Part shown: one piece after another, positions 34,131 through 45,097 of the stretch
Layout: the number at the start of each line of letters is the position of its first letter
How positions within the stretch are numbered: position 1 is the first letter of the stretch
Source: Tetradesmus obliquus
Lineage: Eukaryota; Chlorophyta; Chlorophyceae; Sphaeropleales; Scenedesmaceae
Assembly: GCA_030272155.1 (NCBI GenBank)
Contig: CP126194.1
Coordinates: 992,001 to 1,056,000 of the forward strand
Length of the DNA: 64,000 nucleotides
Reading direction: 5' to 3'
Program-made: the position numbers and the translations under genes
Notes under the pieces: generated by a model
The model's input: the letters and a program-made list of their open reading frames with translations, nothing else
What the model was told of the DNA's origin: nothing
Database searches by the model: none

Positions 34131-34877
34131 CGGGCCGTCAATCAGGTGGCATCACAGCGGCAGCTGCGACAGCAGCGATCCAGGCAGCAGGCTAGCACCC
34201 TTGCAGCAGCACAACCTGCAGGTCAGAGGCGGTATGCTTGCCCTGGGCAGCATGCTGTGTTCCAAAGGTATTGAAAGTGGCTGGTGCTTGGCCGTGGTTG
34301 CTGTGCAGGCTGTGTACATTAGCAGCGGAGCAGCAGCCGGCTCGTGTGCATTGCACGCTGGCGTCTACGGCTTGTGATTGGCTTATTCATGTATGCATCA
34401 AAGTGATGGCTGAGCAGGCAAAGGAGAGCCTGAAATGCATTAACATGGATTATTGTCAGGCGGTGATCTTCTGTGTTGCAGCTGCAGTTTGGTTTGTGGG
34501 CCTGGCGGTGTATTGCCAGGAGTGTTGCCTGGTCTAACATTGACCCTCGTGCTGGCCTTGTGCACATAGTGAGCTGCAGCTGGCAGCAGCCAGCCCCGCT
34601 ACAGTCTGTGCTGTAGCAAATGCTTGTATTCAGCGTATCATCGTGCCAGGCCATGCTGCAATGCCTGTACAACAGCAGGGCTGTCAGGTTGGGTTCTGGG
34701 TAGGGTTTGGGACCGAGTTATGCTGTGGTGCTGGGTCTGGGAAGCAAGCAAGCTGCTCGCGTAGCTGCGTGACGGCTCTTATTTTGCGTTGTTGTTTCAG
34801 CTGCGGTGGCAAGCCGCCTGGCTGACTGCCAACTTGTCTTCGGTATCTCCTCTCTCAAGGCAGCCAGCAGCCGTACC
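34131..34877. other. intergenic region between the carrier and the methyltransferase gene
   Basis: No exon is recognised. It is the carrier 3' flank and the presumed promoter of the downstream PRMT gene. Confidence 0.45.
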
Positions 34878-36753
34878 ATGGACTTGAACAAAGTGCTTAC
34901 GATCGCAAGGCGGGAACTAGCTGATAACAAGGTATTCAGTGCGGAGGTTCGACTTACACAAGAGACGAAGGCCTCACGGATTCATTTGCAGCTGTCGTCC
35001 AACTGCTACTGCTTGCTGCCTGTCAAAACACTTCACCTCTTCAACACCCACGTGTAAATGCTAGCTAAAGACAATATAACACACACGGTGTCCATACAAA
35101 CAGCAGCCATGAACTGGTGTGGCTCAGGATGCTGCACTGCTGCTGCATCTCACTGCCATGTACTGCTGCCACCACTGCTGCTGTTCCTGCTGCTGCAGCC
35201 GGATGTGGCAGTCAAGCTGCTCTCGGCAGCATCACGCCGCTATGCAGACGCTCCAGAGGTGTGGTACTACCTGGGCACTGCCCTGGGCAAGCAGGGCGGC
35301 CAGGATGGCAGCTGCTGCATCTGCTTCCTGAGAACACTGCAGCTGCTGGGGCCGCAGCCTGAGGGCCAGGTGAGAGCAGCGCTTGCTGGTATGCTAGCAG
35401 TGGCGGCTTGTGGTAGCGCCTTCTTCGATATTTTGGTGAATGTTGCAGTAGCTGCATGCGGGTAGATGTGCACAGCCATGTGACACCTTGAATCCTTGCT
35501 GTAGTGGCTTGCACATGAGAAGCACGTCTAGATGTACCAGGAGGTACGTGTATATGTGTGTCAACACGAAAGCTACAGCAACTGGCCCTGCTCTGCTGCT
35601 GCTGATGCTGCCACTGCTGCTGCTGCTGCTGCTGCAGGGCCACCAACTGATGGCATCCATTGCAGCAGACAACTGCTGGCTCATGGCTAACAGCAGCCTT
35701 CCCCAGGCCTGGCCGGCAGCAGCAGCAGATGCAGCATTGCAGGCAAAGTTTGCTGCGGCAGCAGCACACATCACCAGGCAAGCAATGCAGCAGGCAATGG
35801 CAGCACCCAGCAGCAGCAGCAGCAGCAGTGATGTAGATGCAGCAGCTGAGCCTCATGTGCAGCTGCTGGTAGTGGGAGGGCTGGGGTTGCAAGCAATGCA
35901 GCTAGCAGCAGCAGCCTCGAGTGTGCAGAATCAGCTGCTGAAAGCACCCCAGCAGCAGCAGCAGCAGCAGCAGCAGGAAGGTGCCGCTGTGCCCTCTATG
36001 GCGCTGAGTTTTGTGCCCACAGATGGCCTGACAGCACATTTAGCTGGGCAGCTGTTTGCTGACAATGATGTGGATGATATCATTGATGTGTGCTCGTGGA
36101 CTGAACTGTGGCAGCAGCAGCAGCATGACAGCGGCAGCAGCACTGAAGCAGCACCAGGAGGAGAGGCAGTCTCATGTGCTGCCCTGCTGGCTGGTTGCAT
36201 CCAGCCAAACTGGAGCAATGCAGTAGCAGCCTGCAGAAGCGCATGCAGGGGTCTAGCCGGCCTCACCTCCAGCAGCAGCAGCAGCAGCAGCAGCACTACA
36301 AGCAAGGCCTGTGTGTTGAGCCCTGCAGCCATCAGGGTTTGGGCCGTGCCCGTGTCCTGCAAAGACCTGCTGAACCTGAATGAGGTGGACTTGCAGGAAA
36401 TTGCACAGCAGGCGGCTGGCGGCTACAGCTATGCGGCTGCCAATGCAGCGCTGCGCCGCAGCAGCAGGGCTTGCCAGGTGTCACGCTTTGCGCCGCAGCA
36501 GCTGGCAGAGCCGGTTGTTGTGCTGGAGGTGAAACTGCAGGATTTGCTGCACAGCTTGCAGCAGCAGCAGCAGCAGCAGCAGCAGGGCAGTGCAGAGGGC
36601 AGCTCAGCTACATCAGCAGCACTTGCTGCTGCGCTGTGCTCTGGACGGTCGGCAGCAGCCAGCACTGCTGTGTCACTACATACCTCAGGGAGGCTGGACT
36701 GTGTGGTGTGGTGGCTGGAGTTCGAACTAGCGCCAGGCTGCAGTGTGACCTTT

Positions 36754-36784
<31 letters not shown>

Positions 36785-37028
36785 GCAGGGCGCCTGGGCT
36801 CAGCAGTAGCAGCAGCAGGAGCAGTGCAGGTCAGGCAGATGTGTTGCGGCCGCATGTGTGGCAGCACGTGCAGTATCTGCCTCAGCAGCAGCAGCAGCAG
36901 CAGGGGGATGAAGGTGGCAGCAGCAGTGCACTGGCAGCAGCATGCTGTCAGGGGCAGCAGGTGTCTGCTGGCCAGCAGCTGCTGCTGCGTGTGGAGGCAT
37001 CAGCTGAGCAGCTCAGCATGTCTCTGTT

Positions 37029-37059
<31 letters not shown>

Positions 37060-37244
37060 GGAGCAGCAGCGGATGGTGGCATGAACAACCTGCCAGAACA
37101 GCTGGCACAGCTCAACCTGCAGCAGCAGCAGCAGCAGCAGGAGGGGGCAGGGGATATCCTGCCTTACCACCTGTCTATGCTGAATGACCACGCACGCACC
37201 AGAGCATATGACCAGGGCATATCAGCAGCAGTGCAAGAGCTTCT

Positions 37245-37276
<32 letters not shown>

Positions 37277-37353
37277 CTGGTGCTGGCTCCGGCGCTGCTG
37301 CTGTTGTGTTGGATGTGGGCTGTGGGACTGGGCTGCTGTCCATGATGGCAGCC

Positions 37354-37402
<49 letters not shown>

Positions 37403-38709
37403 ACGGGCGCGCTGCCGAGCGGCTTCAAATAGTCGGTGAGTCAGCTTGCGTGTCCTAGGGAGACCGCAGTGCATGGTGTACATGGGTGTTGTACGTGCGC
37501 TGCCGGCACCTTGTGCATGGCAACAATGGTCAAGCAATACTGCACATGCTCAATTCCTGCTGCTCATGTTAATGTTGACGCGACGCTTCTGCTTTGGCCC
37601 TCTGACAATTGCGCCGCCGCGCTGCCTGCCCTGCTGGCCGTTCTCTTGCTGCAGCATGTGAGCGTGAGCCTGCCCTGGCGGCTGTTGCGCAGCAGCTGGT
37701 GGAAGCACACGCCATGCAGCAGCAGATTGCAGTGCACCAGAAGCTCAGCAGCCAGCTCACACTTGCTGCTGCTGCTGCTGCTGACACGCCAGATGCTTCA
37801 AAGCCAGCAGGACAAACAAAAGCAGGGGAGGTTGCTCAGATCAGCAGCGGCAGCGGCAGCAGCATGGCAGCAGACATGCCAGCAGCAGCAGCACTCGTGG
37901 TGCATGAGATCTTTGGAACTGACCCTCTCAGTGAGCACGTGCTGCCAGCTCTGCGGCAGGTGCAGCAGCAGCTGGCAGCGCCAGGCACGCGCTTTGTGCC
38001 TCGTGCAATCCGAATCATTGCTGCTGTGGCAGCATGCCCGCCGCTGCAGCAGCGGCTGCGGCTGCCGCAGCAGCAGTCTGGCGGCAGCAGCAGTCTGTCG
38101 TTTGATGTATCGTCGCTGCTGCTGCTGCAGCCGCGCAAGCTTGAGCTGCAGCTAGATGACTTGGCGGGGGAGCTGCTGCTGCTGACAGCTCCTGCTTCTG
38201 TTTTGGAGTTTGACTTTGAAAAGGATTGGCCGCTGCGGCTGAATGGGCAGGTTGATGTGAAGCAGCAAGTGCTTGAGGAGGCACTGGTTTTAAGTAGCTG
38301 GATGGAGCAGCAGCAGCTGCAGCCGCAGGGGCAGCAAGTGACACCCCAGCAGCAGCAGGGGCCGGGTCTTGTGACGCAGCAGGCTAGGAAGAAGGCACAG
38401 CAGAAGAAGGCAGCGGCAGCAGCAGCCAAGGAGCTCTGTGTAGTGTCCTGGTTTGAGGCAGACTGTGGGGCTGGAGGCTGGCTGAGCACAGCACCTGGCA
38501 CTACAAAGTATGGTCACTGGCAGCAGAGTGTGGAATTTGTGGCGGCGCCGCCGGCTGCTGCTGCTGTTGCGGCAGCAGTGCTGGGAGGTGGGCTGGCTCC
38601 GTTTGATGAGGATGAAACTGATGACAGCGTCGGCAGCAGCAGCAGTAGCAGCCTTAGCTTGCGTGTCAGTTGGGCTGTGGACAGGCTGAAGTTTGGCCTT
38701 ACTGCTTGA
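34878..38709 (+). CDS. protein arginine N-methyltransferase, PRMT7/PRMT9-like with tandem modules
   Basis: Four exons in phase: 34878-34931, 35199-35369, 35638-37435, 37655-38709 (1,025 aa). The N-terminus looks like a tetratricopeptide unit (AVKLLSAASRRYADAPEVWY). A degenerate Rossmann-like stretch follows (QLLVVGGLGLQAMQLAAAAS) with a first beta-barrel (LDCVVWWLEFELAPGCSVTF). The canonical module comes next: YHLSMLNDHARTRAYDQGI, SAM motif I VLDVGCGTGLLSMMA, acid loop ACERE (split by the last intron), and a double-Glu-like loop VVHEIFGTDPLSEHVLP. A second barrel closes it (VVSWFEADCGAGGWLSTAPG). Two-module architecture and an N-terminal TPR fit PRMT7/PRMT9. The clear SAM site is in the second module. 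Many CAG-encoded Gln runs are inserted in loops, inflating the length. The family transfers methyl groups from SAM to Arg side chains. Confidence 0.82.
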
Positions 38710-38986
38710 GGTGGCTGCCAGCACATTGTGCAGCTGAATATTTGATCCCATGTAGTGGTTGTTGTTTATTGTCTCTGCCTGGTAGCGCCCTGTTTCAGCT
38801 TATGATAAATCTCCGCAATTTTGATTTACGTTGTGTTCTTCGGAGATGGGTTTTTTTCTGGTGGCCAAGACGGACACAACCACCAGATCACATGTGTAAC
38901 AGTGCCAACTGTGTTGGCAAAGCCCTAGTCTGGTACTTCTGCTGCATCGGCCATGTTGAAGTGCGTGCAACTACTGCATCGCAAAG

Positions 38987-41083
38987 ATGAATGCGAAAGA
39001 AATGATTTCGCTTGCAAACGGCATGGATCTGCCACTCATTGGCCTGGGCACATTCAAGGCGCGCGGAGAGTCTGTAAAGCTAGCAGTCCGCACAGCTCTA
39101 CAGCAAGGCATCCGCCACATAGATACTGCTTCGATCTACAAGGTAATGAAATTGGCCACCTACGGCTGTTGACACACTAGTCCTCGGCAAACAGCACCAA
39201 CAGTAGCACGAGTAGCAGCAGCAGCAGCAGCAGCAGCCGGGGGCAGCAGCAGCAGGCAAACTGCTATGGAGTGTTTTACTGATACTGTTCACCAGCCCCT
39301 TTTTTGTCAAACCCGCAGAACGAGGAGGACATAGCAGCAGCGTTAAAAGAGCAGGGCGTATCCCGCCAAGATGTGTTCATCACGAGCAAGGTGTCGCCGT
39401 ATGAGCAGGGCACTGGGCAGGCCACACGGGCCTGCCAGCAGATACTGCAGCGGCTGCAGACAGACTACGTGGTGAGCAAAGATTAGCTGTTTACCCCTGC
39501 GGCCGTGACTCGCATGTCAGCACACTACACAGCAACAGCTGCTGTGTTCATACACACAGCACTCCTTGGCAGTGCTTGTTCAATGTGAAGTGCCATTGAG
39601 CACCAGCCAATCCCTGGAGAACGCCATTTGCTGCATCTTCGGCAGCAGTGTTAGGCAGCAGCGAAGCAAGCAGTGCCATGAGCACGCTGATGGGTGTTTT
39701 CTTGCAGGACTTGATGCTGGTGCACTGGCCTGGGGTGGCGCGCACCGACGCCGCCTCACCCCACAACGCTGAGATGAGGTGGCAGACATGGCAGGTGGAT
39801 CAAACGTAACATAAGTGACAGAGTTTGACTGCTGTAACCAGTTGTGCAGCTGCAGTGGCGCTGATGCTGCCTCACCCCTCAATGCTGCACAGCACCAGCA
39901 ACAGGCAAGTCACTTTGAGTTGCTCCAGCAGCCCTGCCTGGCCCTGCCTGCTTCCTCATACCTGGCTACTGCATACCTGCAGGTACTGCAGCAGCTGCAG
40001 CAGCACTGCCGCCCTGTCTGGGCACGACTCCTCTTTGTAGCTGCCGGTTCTATGCCGCTGCCACTGCTGCCACTGCTGCTGCTGCTGCTGCCTGCAGGTG
40101 TTGGAGCAGCTGCAGCAGCAGGGCAAGGCACGTGCCATAGGTGTCAGCAACTACAGCGCAAGCCACCTGCAGGAGCTGCTGACTCGTGCTGCAGTGAAGC
40201 CAGCAGTGAACCAGGTGCGTGCCTTGCGCGTGCTGGTGTGGGTTGTGCAGCAGTGAACCAGCAGTGAACCAGCAGTGAACCAGCAGTGAACCAGGTGCGT
40301 AGCAGCTGGCACGTGGACGTTTGCTGCTAGCAGCTGCAGCCAACCGCAGCAGCTGGGCAGAAGTAGCAGATGCGCCTTGTTGGTTTTTCAAGTCCTGTAA
40401 TGCATAGTTACTGCGTGTCATCTTATGATAAACCTGTGTGCTGCGCTGCTGTGCCGTACAGTTTGAGCTACACCCCCGCAGACAAGAAGTAGCACTGCGG
40501 CAGGCCTGTGCAGCAGCAGGCGTGGCTGTTGTGGCGTATGCCAGCCTAGGCTGCGGGGACCTGCTGCAGCAGCCTGTGGTGCGGCAGGTGGCTGCACGCA
40601 CAGGCAAGACAGAGGCACAGGTGGGCTACTGGTCATGCAGCAGTGCTGGCTGCATGCACGATGCATGTTTGATCAAACAGCTGGGCTGCAGGGGCTCTGG
40701 TAGCACTGGCAGCGTGCATGTTGCGTGCTGTGGCGATGGAAACTGCTGTCTCGTGCAAGTTCAAAAATGCAACTTTTTGAGATCCCTACGTGTTGTAACC
40801 CAGGACAGGTGTGATGCTTGGACAAGCAAGAGCAGGTCCCATGCTGGCTTGTGCCCTGTGCCGCAGTGAGTGGATTGCACGTGCTCCGCTGCCGCAGGTG
40901 CTGCTGCGCTGGGCGCTGCAGCAGGGCTGTGCAGTCATCCCCAAGTCGGTGCACCCGCAGTACATCCAGCAGTACAGCCCGCAGCAGCTGCTGAGCTGGC
41001 AGCTGGCTGATGCTGACGTGGCAGCGCTGAATGCACTGGAGGACGGCCACAAGTACTGCTGGGACGCATCCAACATCTTGTAG
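38987..41083 (+). CDS. aldo/keto reductase
   Basis: Six exons in phase: 38987-39142, 39319-39471, 39708-39794, 40098-40214, 40462-40620, 40898-41083 (285 aa). The TIM-barrel AKR signatures are present: [58 protein letters not shown] and [12 protein letters not shown]. The catalytic tetrad is Asp46, Tyr51, Lys76 and His109. These enzymes use NADPH to reduce carbonyls; the substrate cannot be read from the sequence, but overall form is close to 2,5-diketogluconate reductase-type members. It starts only 277 bp after the PRMT stop, with a TGTAA at 38894 in between. The donor of exon 3 (GTGGAT) is weak. Introns 3 and 4 hold exon-end copies. Confidence 0.92.
39855..40030 (+). repeat. donor-side copy of AKR exon 3 and acceptor-side copy of AKR exon 4 in intron 3
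   Basis: GTGGCGCTGATGCTGCCTCA at about 39855 repeats the exon 3 segment GTGGCGCGCACCGACGCCGC at about 39738 (offset about 117 bp, strongly diverged). CTGCAG then GTACTGCAGCAGCTGCAGCA at 39983 repeats the exon 4 start GTGTTGGAGCAGCTGCAGCA at 40098 (offset about 115 bp). Confidence 0.75.
40240..40300 (+). repeat. 12-bp repeats copied from AKR exon 4 end, ending in a second donor
   Basis: The exon 4 end CCAGCAGTGAACCAG/GTGCGT (40203-40220) is followed within the intron by four tandem copies of CAGCAGTGAACC, the last again running into CAG/GTGCGT at about 40294. Confidence 0.85.
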
Positions 41084-42677
41084 GAGCAGTGGGAGTTTGC
41101 TGCAGGGTTGTGGCGATAGGCTAGGCTAAAGGTGTGAATGACTGGTGTGAATGACGATTGCTGGTGAATCAAGAGTTTGCAGGCAATCGTAGGAGTCAAA
41201 GAGTCGTGGCTGCAACGCTGTAGCTATTGTCAGGCTGTGTTACAGGCTGCTGGTGTGAATGAAGGGTGGCTGGCAAACATCTTGTGCAGGAGCTGCTGCT
41301 GGTTCTTAAAGCATTGATACAGCCAGAAGCATGTGCAGCACTTGTGAGACACTCTAATGTCTGCACACAGCATTCCTTGTTGGCTGCTGTTGTTGCAGTG
41401 TTGCTTGTGAATGGCACATATGTCATATGGCATATGTCATGCATGAAGGACGCACGACGTGAAGCTGTCGGCGGGCTGTCTGTGCAAATGACAGTGTTCT
41501 ATTCATGCTCTATTGGGCAATTTACGTTTATGACACAATATTTGCGTCAGTTGCATGCAAGCAGGCTATAGATATGTGAAGCATCCAAGAGGTTGTGCTG
41601 AAGCATGTTAATGTCTCTAACCATTGCACTCTGTTTCCGGTGACGCCCACCAATTACAACTGCTTCACATGACCCCGTCATCATGATGTGTGCTGATCAG
41701 TTACGCCAATCTCACAGCTGGTGCACAAGGATTTCTAAGATCACTGTGCCCTGTACACTAGCTTACAGTACTGTACAGTGATCTTAGCAATCTGTCTGCA
41801 CCCTGGTGATGGCCAGCGCAGCAATTCGGATGAACTTATGCCCAGAGCATGGACTGTCAGTTTCCAACCTAGAGCTGAACACCAGTCCAACAGCTGGCAG
41901 CTACTTGGTATCCATTACAGCAGTACATCCACAGCTGCTCATTATGAAAGTCGTGTATTCCAACACCAACAACAACACCAGTACTACGGTGGTAGTACCA
42001 CAGTACAGGACGGACCTGCATCAGGCACTAGCCCAGCGACCCGATATACTGCTCATGAGGGAACACACTTTGCAAAGCACAATGCAACACAGTGCGTAGG
42101 CGCAATGTGCATGTGATGGGTCCGGTGCGTCGCTGCTGCTGTCGCTGCACGGTGCAGCCGCTGCATCAAATGCACTCCCTGTGCCTGCCGTAGTCCCCAA
42201 TCTCACAGCTAGTGCAAATAATCATCTGAATCATCTGACAGCTGGTGCAAATCATCATCTGACTGCGACAGCAGGTCCCCAGCTGCACAAGCTGCAAACA
42301 CCTACCCTCCCCACACACCCTCACTCCTACCCCCCCCCCCCCCTCCCCGGCTATACCCCACCCTTCACCCACCCACCCACCCTACCACCCCCCTTCCCCC
42401 TACCTCCCTTCTTACCCTGGTCTCCCACCCCCTTCCTTACCCCCTCCAAAGAAGCTGCACATGGCTACACCAGCGCCGCACAGCGCTCAACACATTTCAG
42501 ATAACCGTGTGAGGACGCAATTCTCCTGTTTTGTTCTACAACAAGCAATACCAGGGCATTAAAAAACGACGTTTTGCCTCAACAAGCAACTGTGGTGGCT
42601 CAGCCGCAGCCCCTCGAGGGTGAGCTAGCTCAGCATGCCGCCAGCTTCTTTTTCACGTACTTGACCCAGTCAGGCTT
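41084..42677. other. intergenic region with inverted repeats and a pyrimidine tract
   Basis: Near 41272 the sequence GCAAACATCTTGTGCAGGAG resembles the AKR gene end (CCAACATCTTGTAGGAGC at 41073), possibly another terminal-exon copy. A 13-bp inverted repeat lies at 41735-41787. CTCACAGCTGGTGCA-type short repeats recur at about 41710, 42202 and 42238. A C/T-rich tract lies at 42296-42450. No convincing gene is seen. Confidence 0.5.
42296..42450 (+). repeat. polypyrimidine (C-rich) tract with a C14 run
   Basis: About 150 bases are almost entirely C, T and scattered A, with a run of 14 C at about 42331-42344 and many CCC/CCCC blocks. The complementary strand is strongly G-rich. Confidence 0.85.
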
Positions 42678-42925
42678 CTAGGTATTGCTGCTCTGGCAGA
42701 GCTTGAAGAACGCCTCGTCCTCCAGGCTGCTGTCCGTCACCCACGCCTTGAGGGGTCTGCAGACGCAGCCAGAGGAGCAGCATTGAGAGCAGCAGGCATC
42801 ATTAGTCGACGGCAGATGACGACAACAGATAAAGGAACAAGTTAAGCACAAGAGCGACTGATGCCACAGACGGCACTTGGAACGGCAACTTCTGATGCCG
42901 CGGGTCTTGATGAGAGTCAGAACTG

Positions 42926-45097
42926 TCAGAGCAAAACACAGCAATGTAACTTGTGTGCCGCAATTGCGGGCCCATAGTGTCTGAACATTGAAAGCCTGCG
43001 CACACAACGTCGCTGCAGGCCATAGCAAGGCAGCACCAGGGAGGTCAGCAGCCGCATAACGAGGCATCCAACTAGGCCACGCTGGGCAGGCCTGCTCACT
43101 GTCATCTCATCCGGGTTGGTGTCCTTGTCGATGCCACCAGGCTTTGCTGCACAAGCTGCACATGTGAGGGAGTCCCCAGTCACAACCACCTCCAGCTGCG
43201 GCAGCGGCGCCAGCAGCAGCAACTCATCGCGTCCCAGCGGAGGCTGTCCCAGGGACAGACCTAGATATATCAGTCCTGTCAAGGTAGCAATATATGGCAA
43301 AGCAGCAGCACTGCGCAGACCACACTCCTCCAAATGTAACTCCTGCAGCCGCTTCAGGTGCTGTGCCAGGACAGCGGCTGCTGTGTCATCAACACCGGCA
43401 GCCCCAGTCAGCATTAGCTTGGTGAGGCTGGTGAGGGCCGTCAGGTGCAGCGCATCTCCGCAGCTGGCCGGGTGTCCACTTTCAAGGCACAGCTCCTGCA
43501 GGCGAGTAAGGCCAGTCAAGTGCGCACACAGCTGCATACTGTCATGCACAATGCGCCCATCGATGACCAAACATGTCAGGCTGGTTGCTGCTGCAAGCCC
43601 TTGCAGCAGCAGAAGGCTCTGCGTGGGGTCCAGGCCGCCTCTCTCTTCCAAGTCATCACCCACTTGCAAATACAGGGAGTGCACGGCTGACAGATGCTGC
43701 CAAGCTGGTGCTGCCTGCACAGCAAATGTAGCATCATATTGGAGGCTGATATATGTGAGTGCTGTCACTGCAGACAGTGACACCAGCAGCTGTGGCTGCT
43801 GCAGGCAGTTGCTGGCCGTTAAGCGTTGCAGCTGCTGCAGCGCTGTCATGTTCAGGTGCTGCATGCTGGCTGCTGCAGCAGCTGCACCAGGAGCAGGAAC
43901 AGTAGCAGTGGTCAGTGCACTGAGTACTGTAGCTACCAGTGCTTCTCCAGGCGGTGTAGTATAGACGCCAAGAGTCAAAGCTGTCAGGCTAGCTGGTAGA
44001 CTTGAGCCAGCTGCTGCGCTGCAGTCAACAAGCAACAGGTTTAGATCCCGCAGGGCTGTCACGTGCTGCAGCGTAATTCGTGCTGCACCACCGTTGCTGA
44101 CTTTAAGGGTCATCTGCTGCAGCTGTGGCGGCAGCATTTGCTGGTGGCAGCTGCCTGCAGCCTGGCAGCTTGTCCTGTCTGAGTCAACGCTTAGGCCTGT
44201 GAGTTTCGCCAGCTGCCCCACTGCCGCCATGCACGCGTCTCCCACTGATCCAGCCAGCTGCAGGCTGCGGAGGTTGCTGAGCTGCGTAAGCGCAGCAGCG
44301 ATGCTGCTGCTGTTCAAGTCAAGGCTGCTGCGCCATGCGCTGCTGTGCTGCAGCTCCAACCGTGTCAGCGCTGCCGCAGGCAGTGCACACAGCAGTGCAG
44401 GGCTCCTGACGATGCGTGTGCTGAAGCTGCGGAGCTGCGCACCGGCTGCTGTCTGCAAGCTGAGGGTAAGCAGCTGCTCAGCTGTGTCAAAACAAGTGTC
44501 TGAATCTCTGAATTCACATCTCCATAGATGGGGGTAGTAGACTTCGATTGATGACACCAGCCCTGCCTGCCGCTGCAGCCAGCTGCAAATGAGGGCTAGC
44601 TTGTGGATGCCTTGGATGCGCAGCGGCGGAACTGTTCTGATGTGCAGGTTCCCTGCAGCACTCTGCTGCAATGCTGCGCGCCAACTTTTGCAGGTCTGCA
44701 GCAGGCTGCACACTGTCTTGCTGTCGCTGCTGACAGATGGGTGCCGCATCAGTGCTTGCAGGGCGCGGAATGAGGTGACCTGCAGGGCAGCAGCAGGCAG
44801 CAGTGGGAGCAGGTGTCACTTGCTGTGGTTGAGGCGGTGTCACGCAGCTGTCTCAGCGTTGCTCAAGCACAATAAATTTTGGGCGACCACAGACGCAGCC
44901 AGGTGACACCATGTTGCAGCTGCAGCTAAAGCCATGGTGCACTGCTGACTGAAGTAGCAGCAAGCTTGCCTTAAGGCAGAGAGCTTTCAGAACCTCGGCT
45001 CACATGAAAAGACTCTAACCAAGAATCAGTTTCAGCGCACCTGACATTCTGCTTCGAGACCATCTTGGCTGATGACGGAGGCCCTAGTCGTGTCCAT
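42926..45097 (-). CDS. F-box/leucine-rich-repeat-like protein
   Basis: Exon 1 (45097-45041, MDTTRASVISQDGLEAECQ) joins exon 2 at 44779 in phase 0, giving VTSFRALQALMRHPSVSSDS, then KTVCSLLQTCKSWRAAL. That is the second half of an F-box-like motif. About a dozen irregular LRRs follow (LRSLQLAGSV, LTKLMLTGAAGVDD, LQELHLEECGLRSAAAL, LIYLGLSLGQPPLG). Such proteins usually select substrates for SCF ubiquitin ligases; here this is only by resemblance. The 3' end is unclear. The frame stays open to 42926, but a donor (ACA/GTGAGC at 43100) and a possible last exon at 42756-42678 (KAWVTDSSLEDEAFFKLC) exist. The phases do not fit with certainty. Confidence 0.7.

Noticed and set aside
34806-34877. Upstream extension of the PRMT gene
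   Set aside because: It would require a GTG start; the first ATG is at 34878 and gives a phase-consistent first exon.
41806-42099. 97-codon open frame (MASAAIRMNLCPEHGLSVSN...)
   Set aside because: The composition is reasonable, but there is no splice context, homology impression or neighbouring exons; too short to support.
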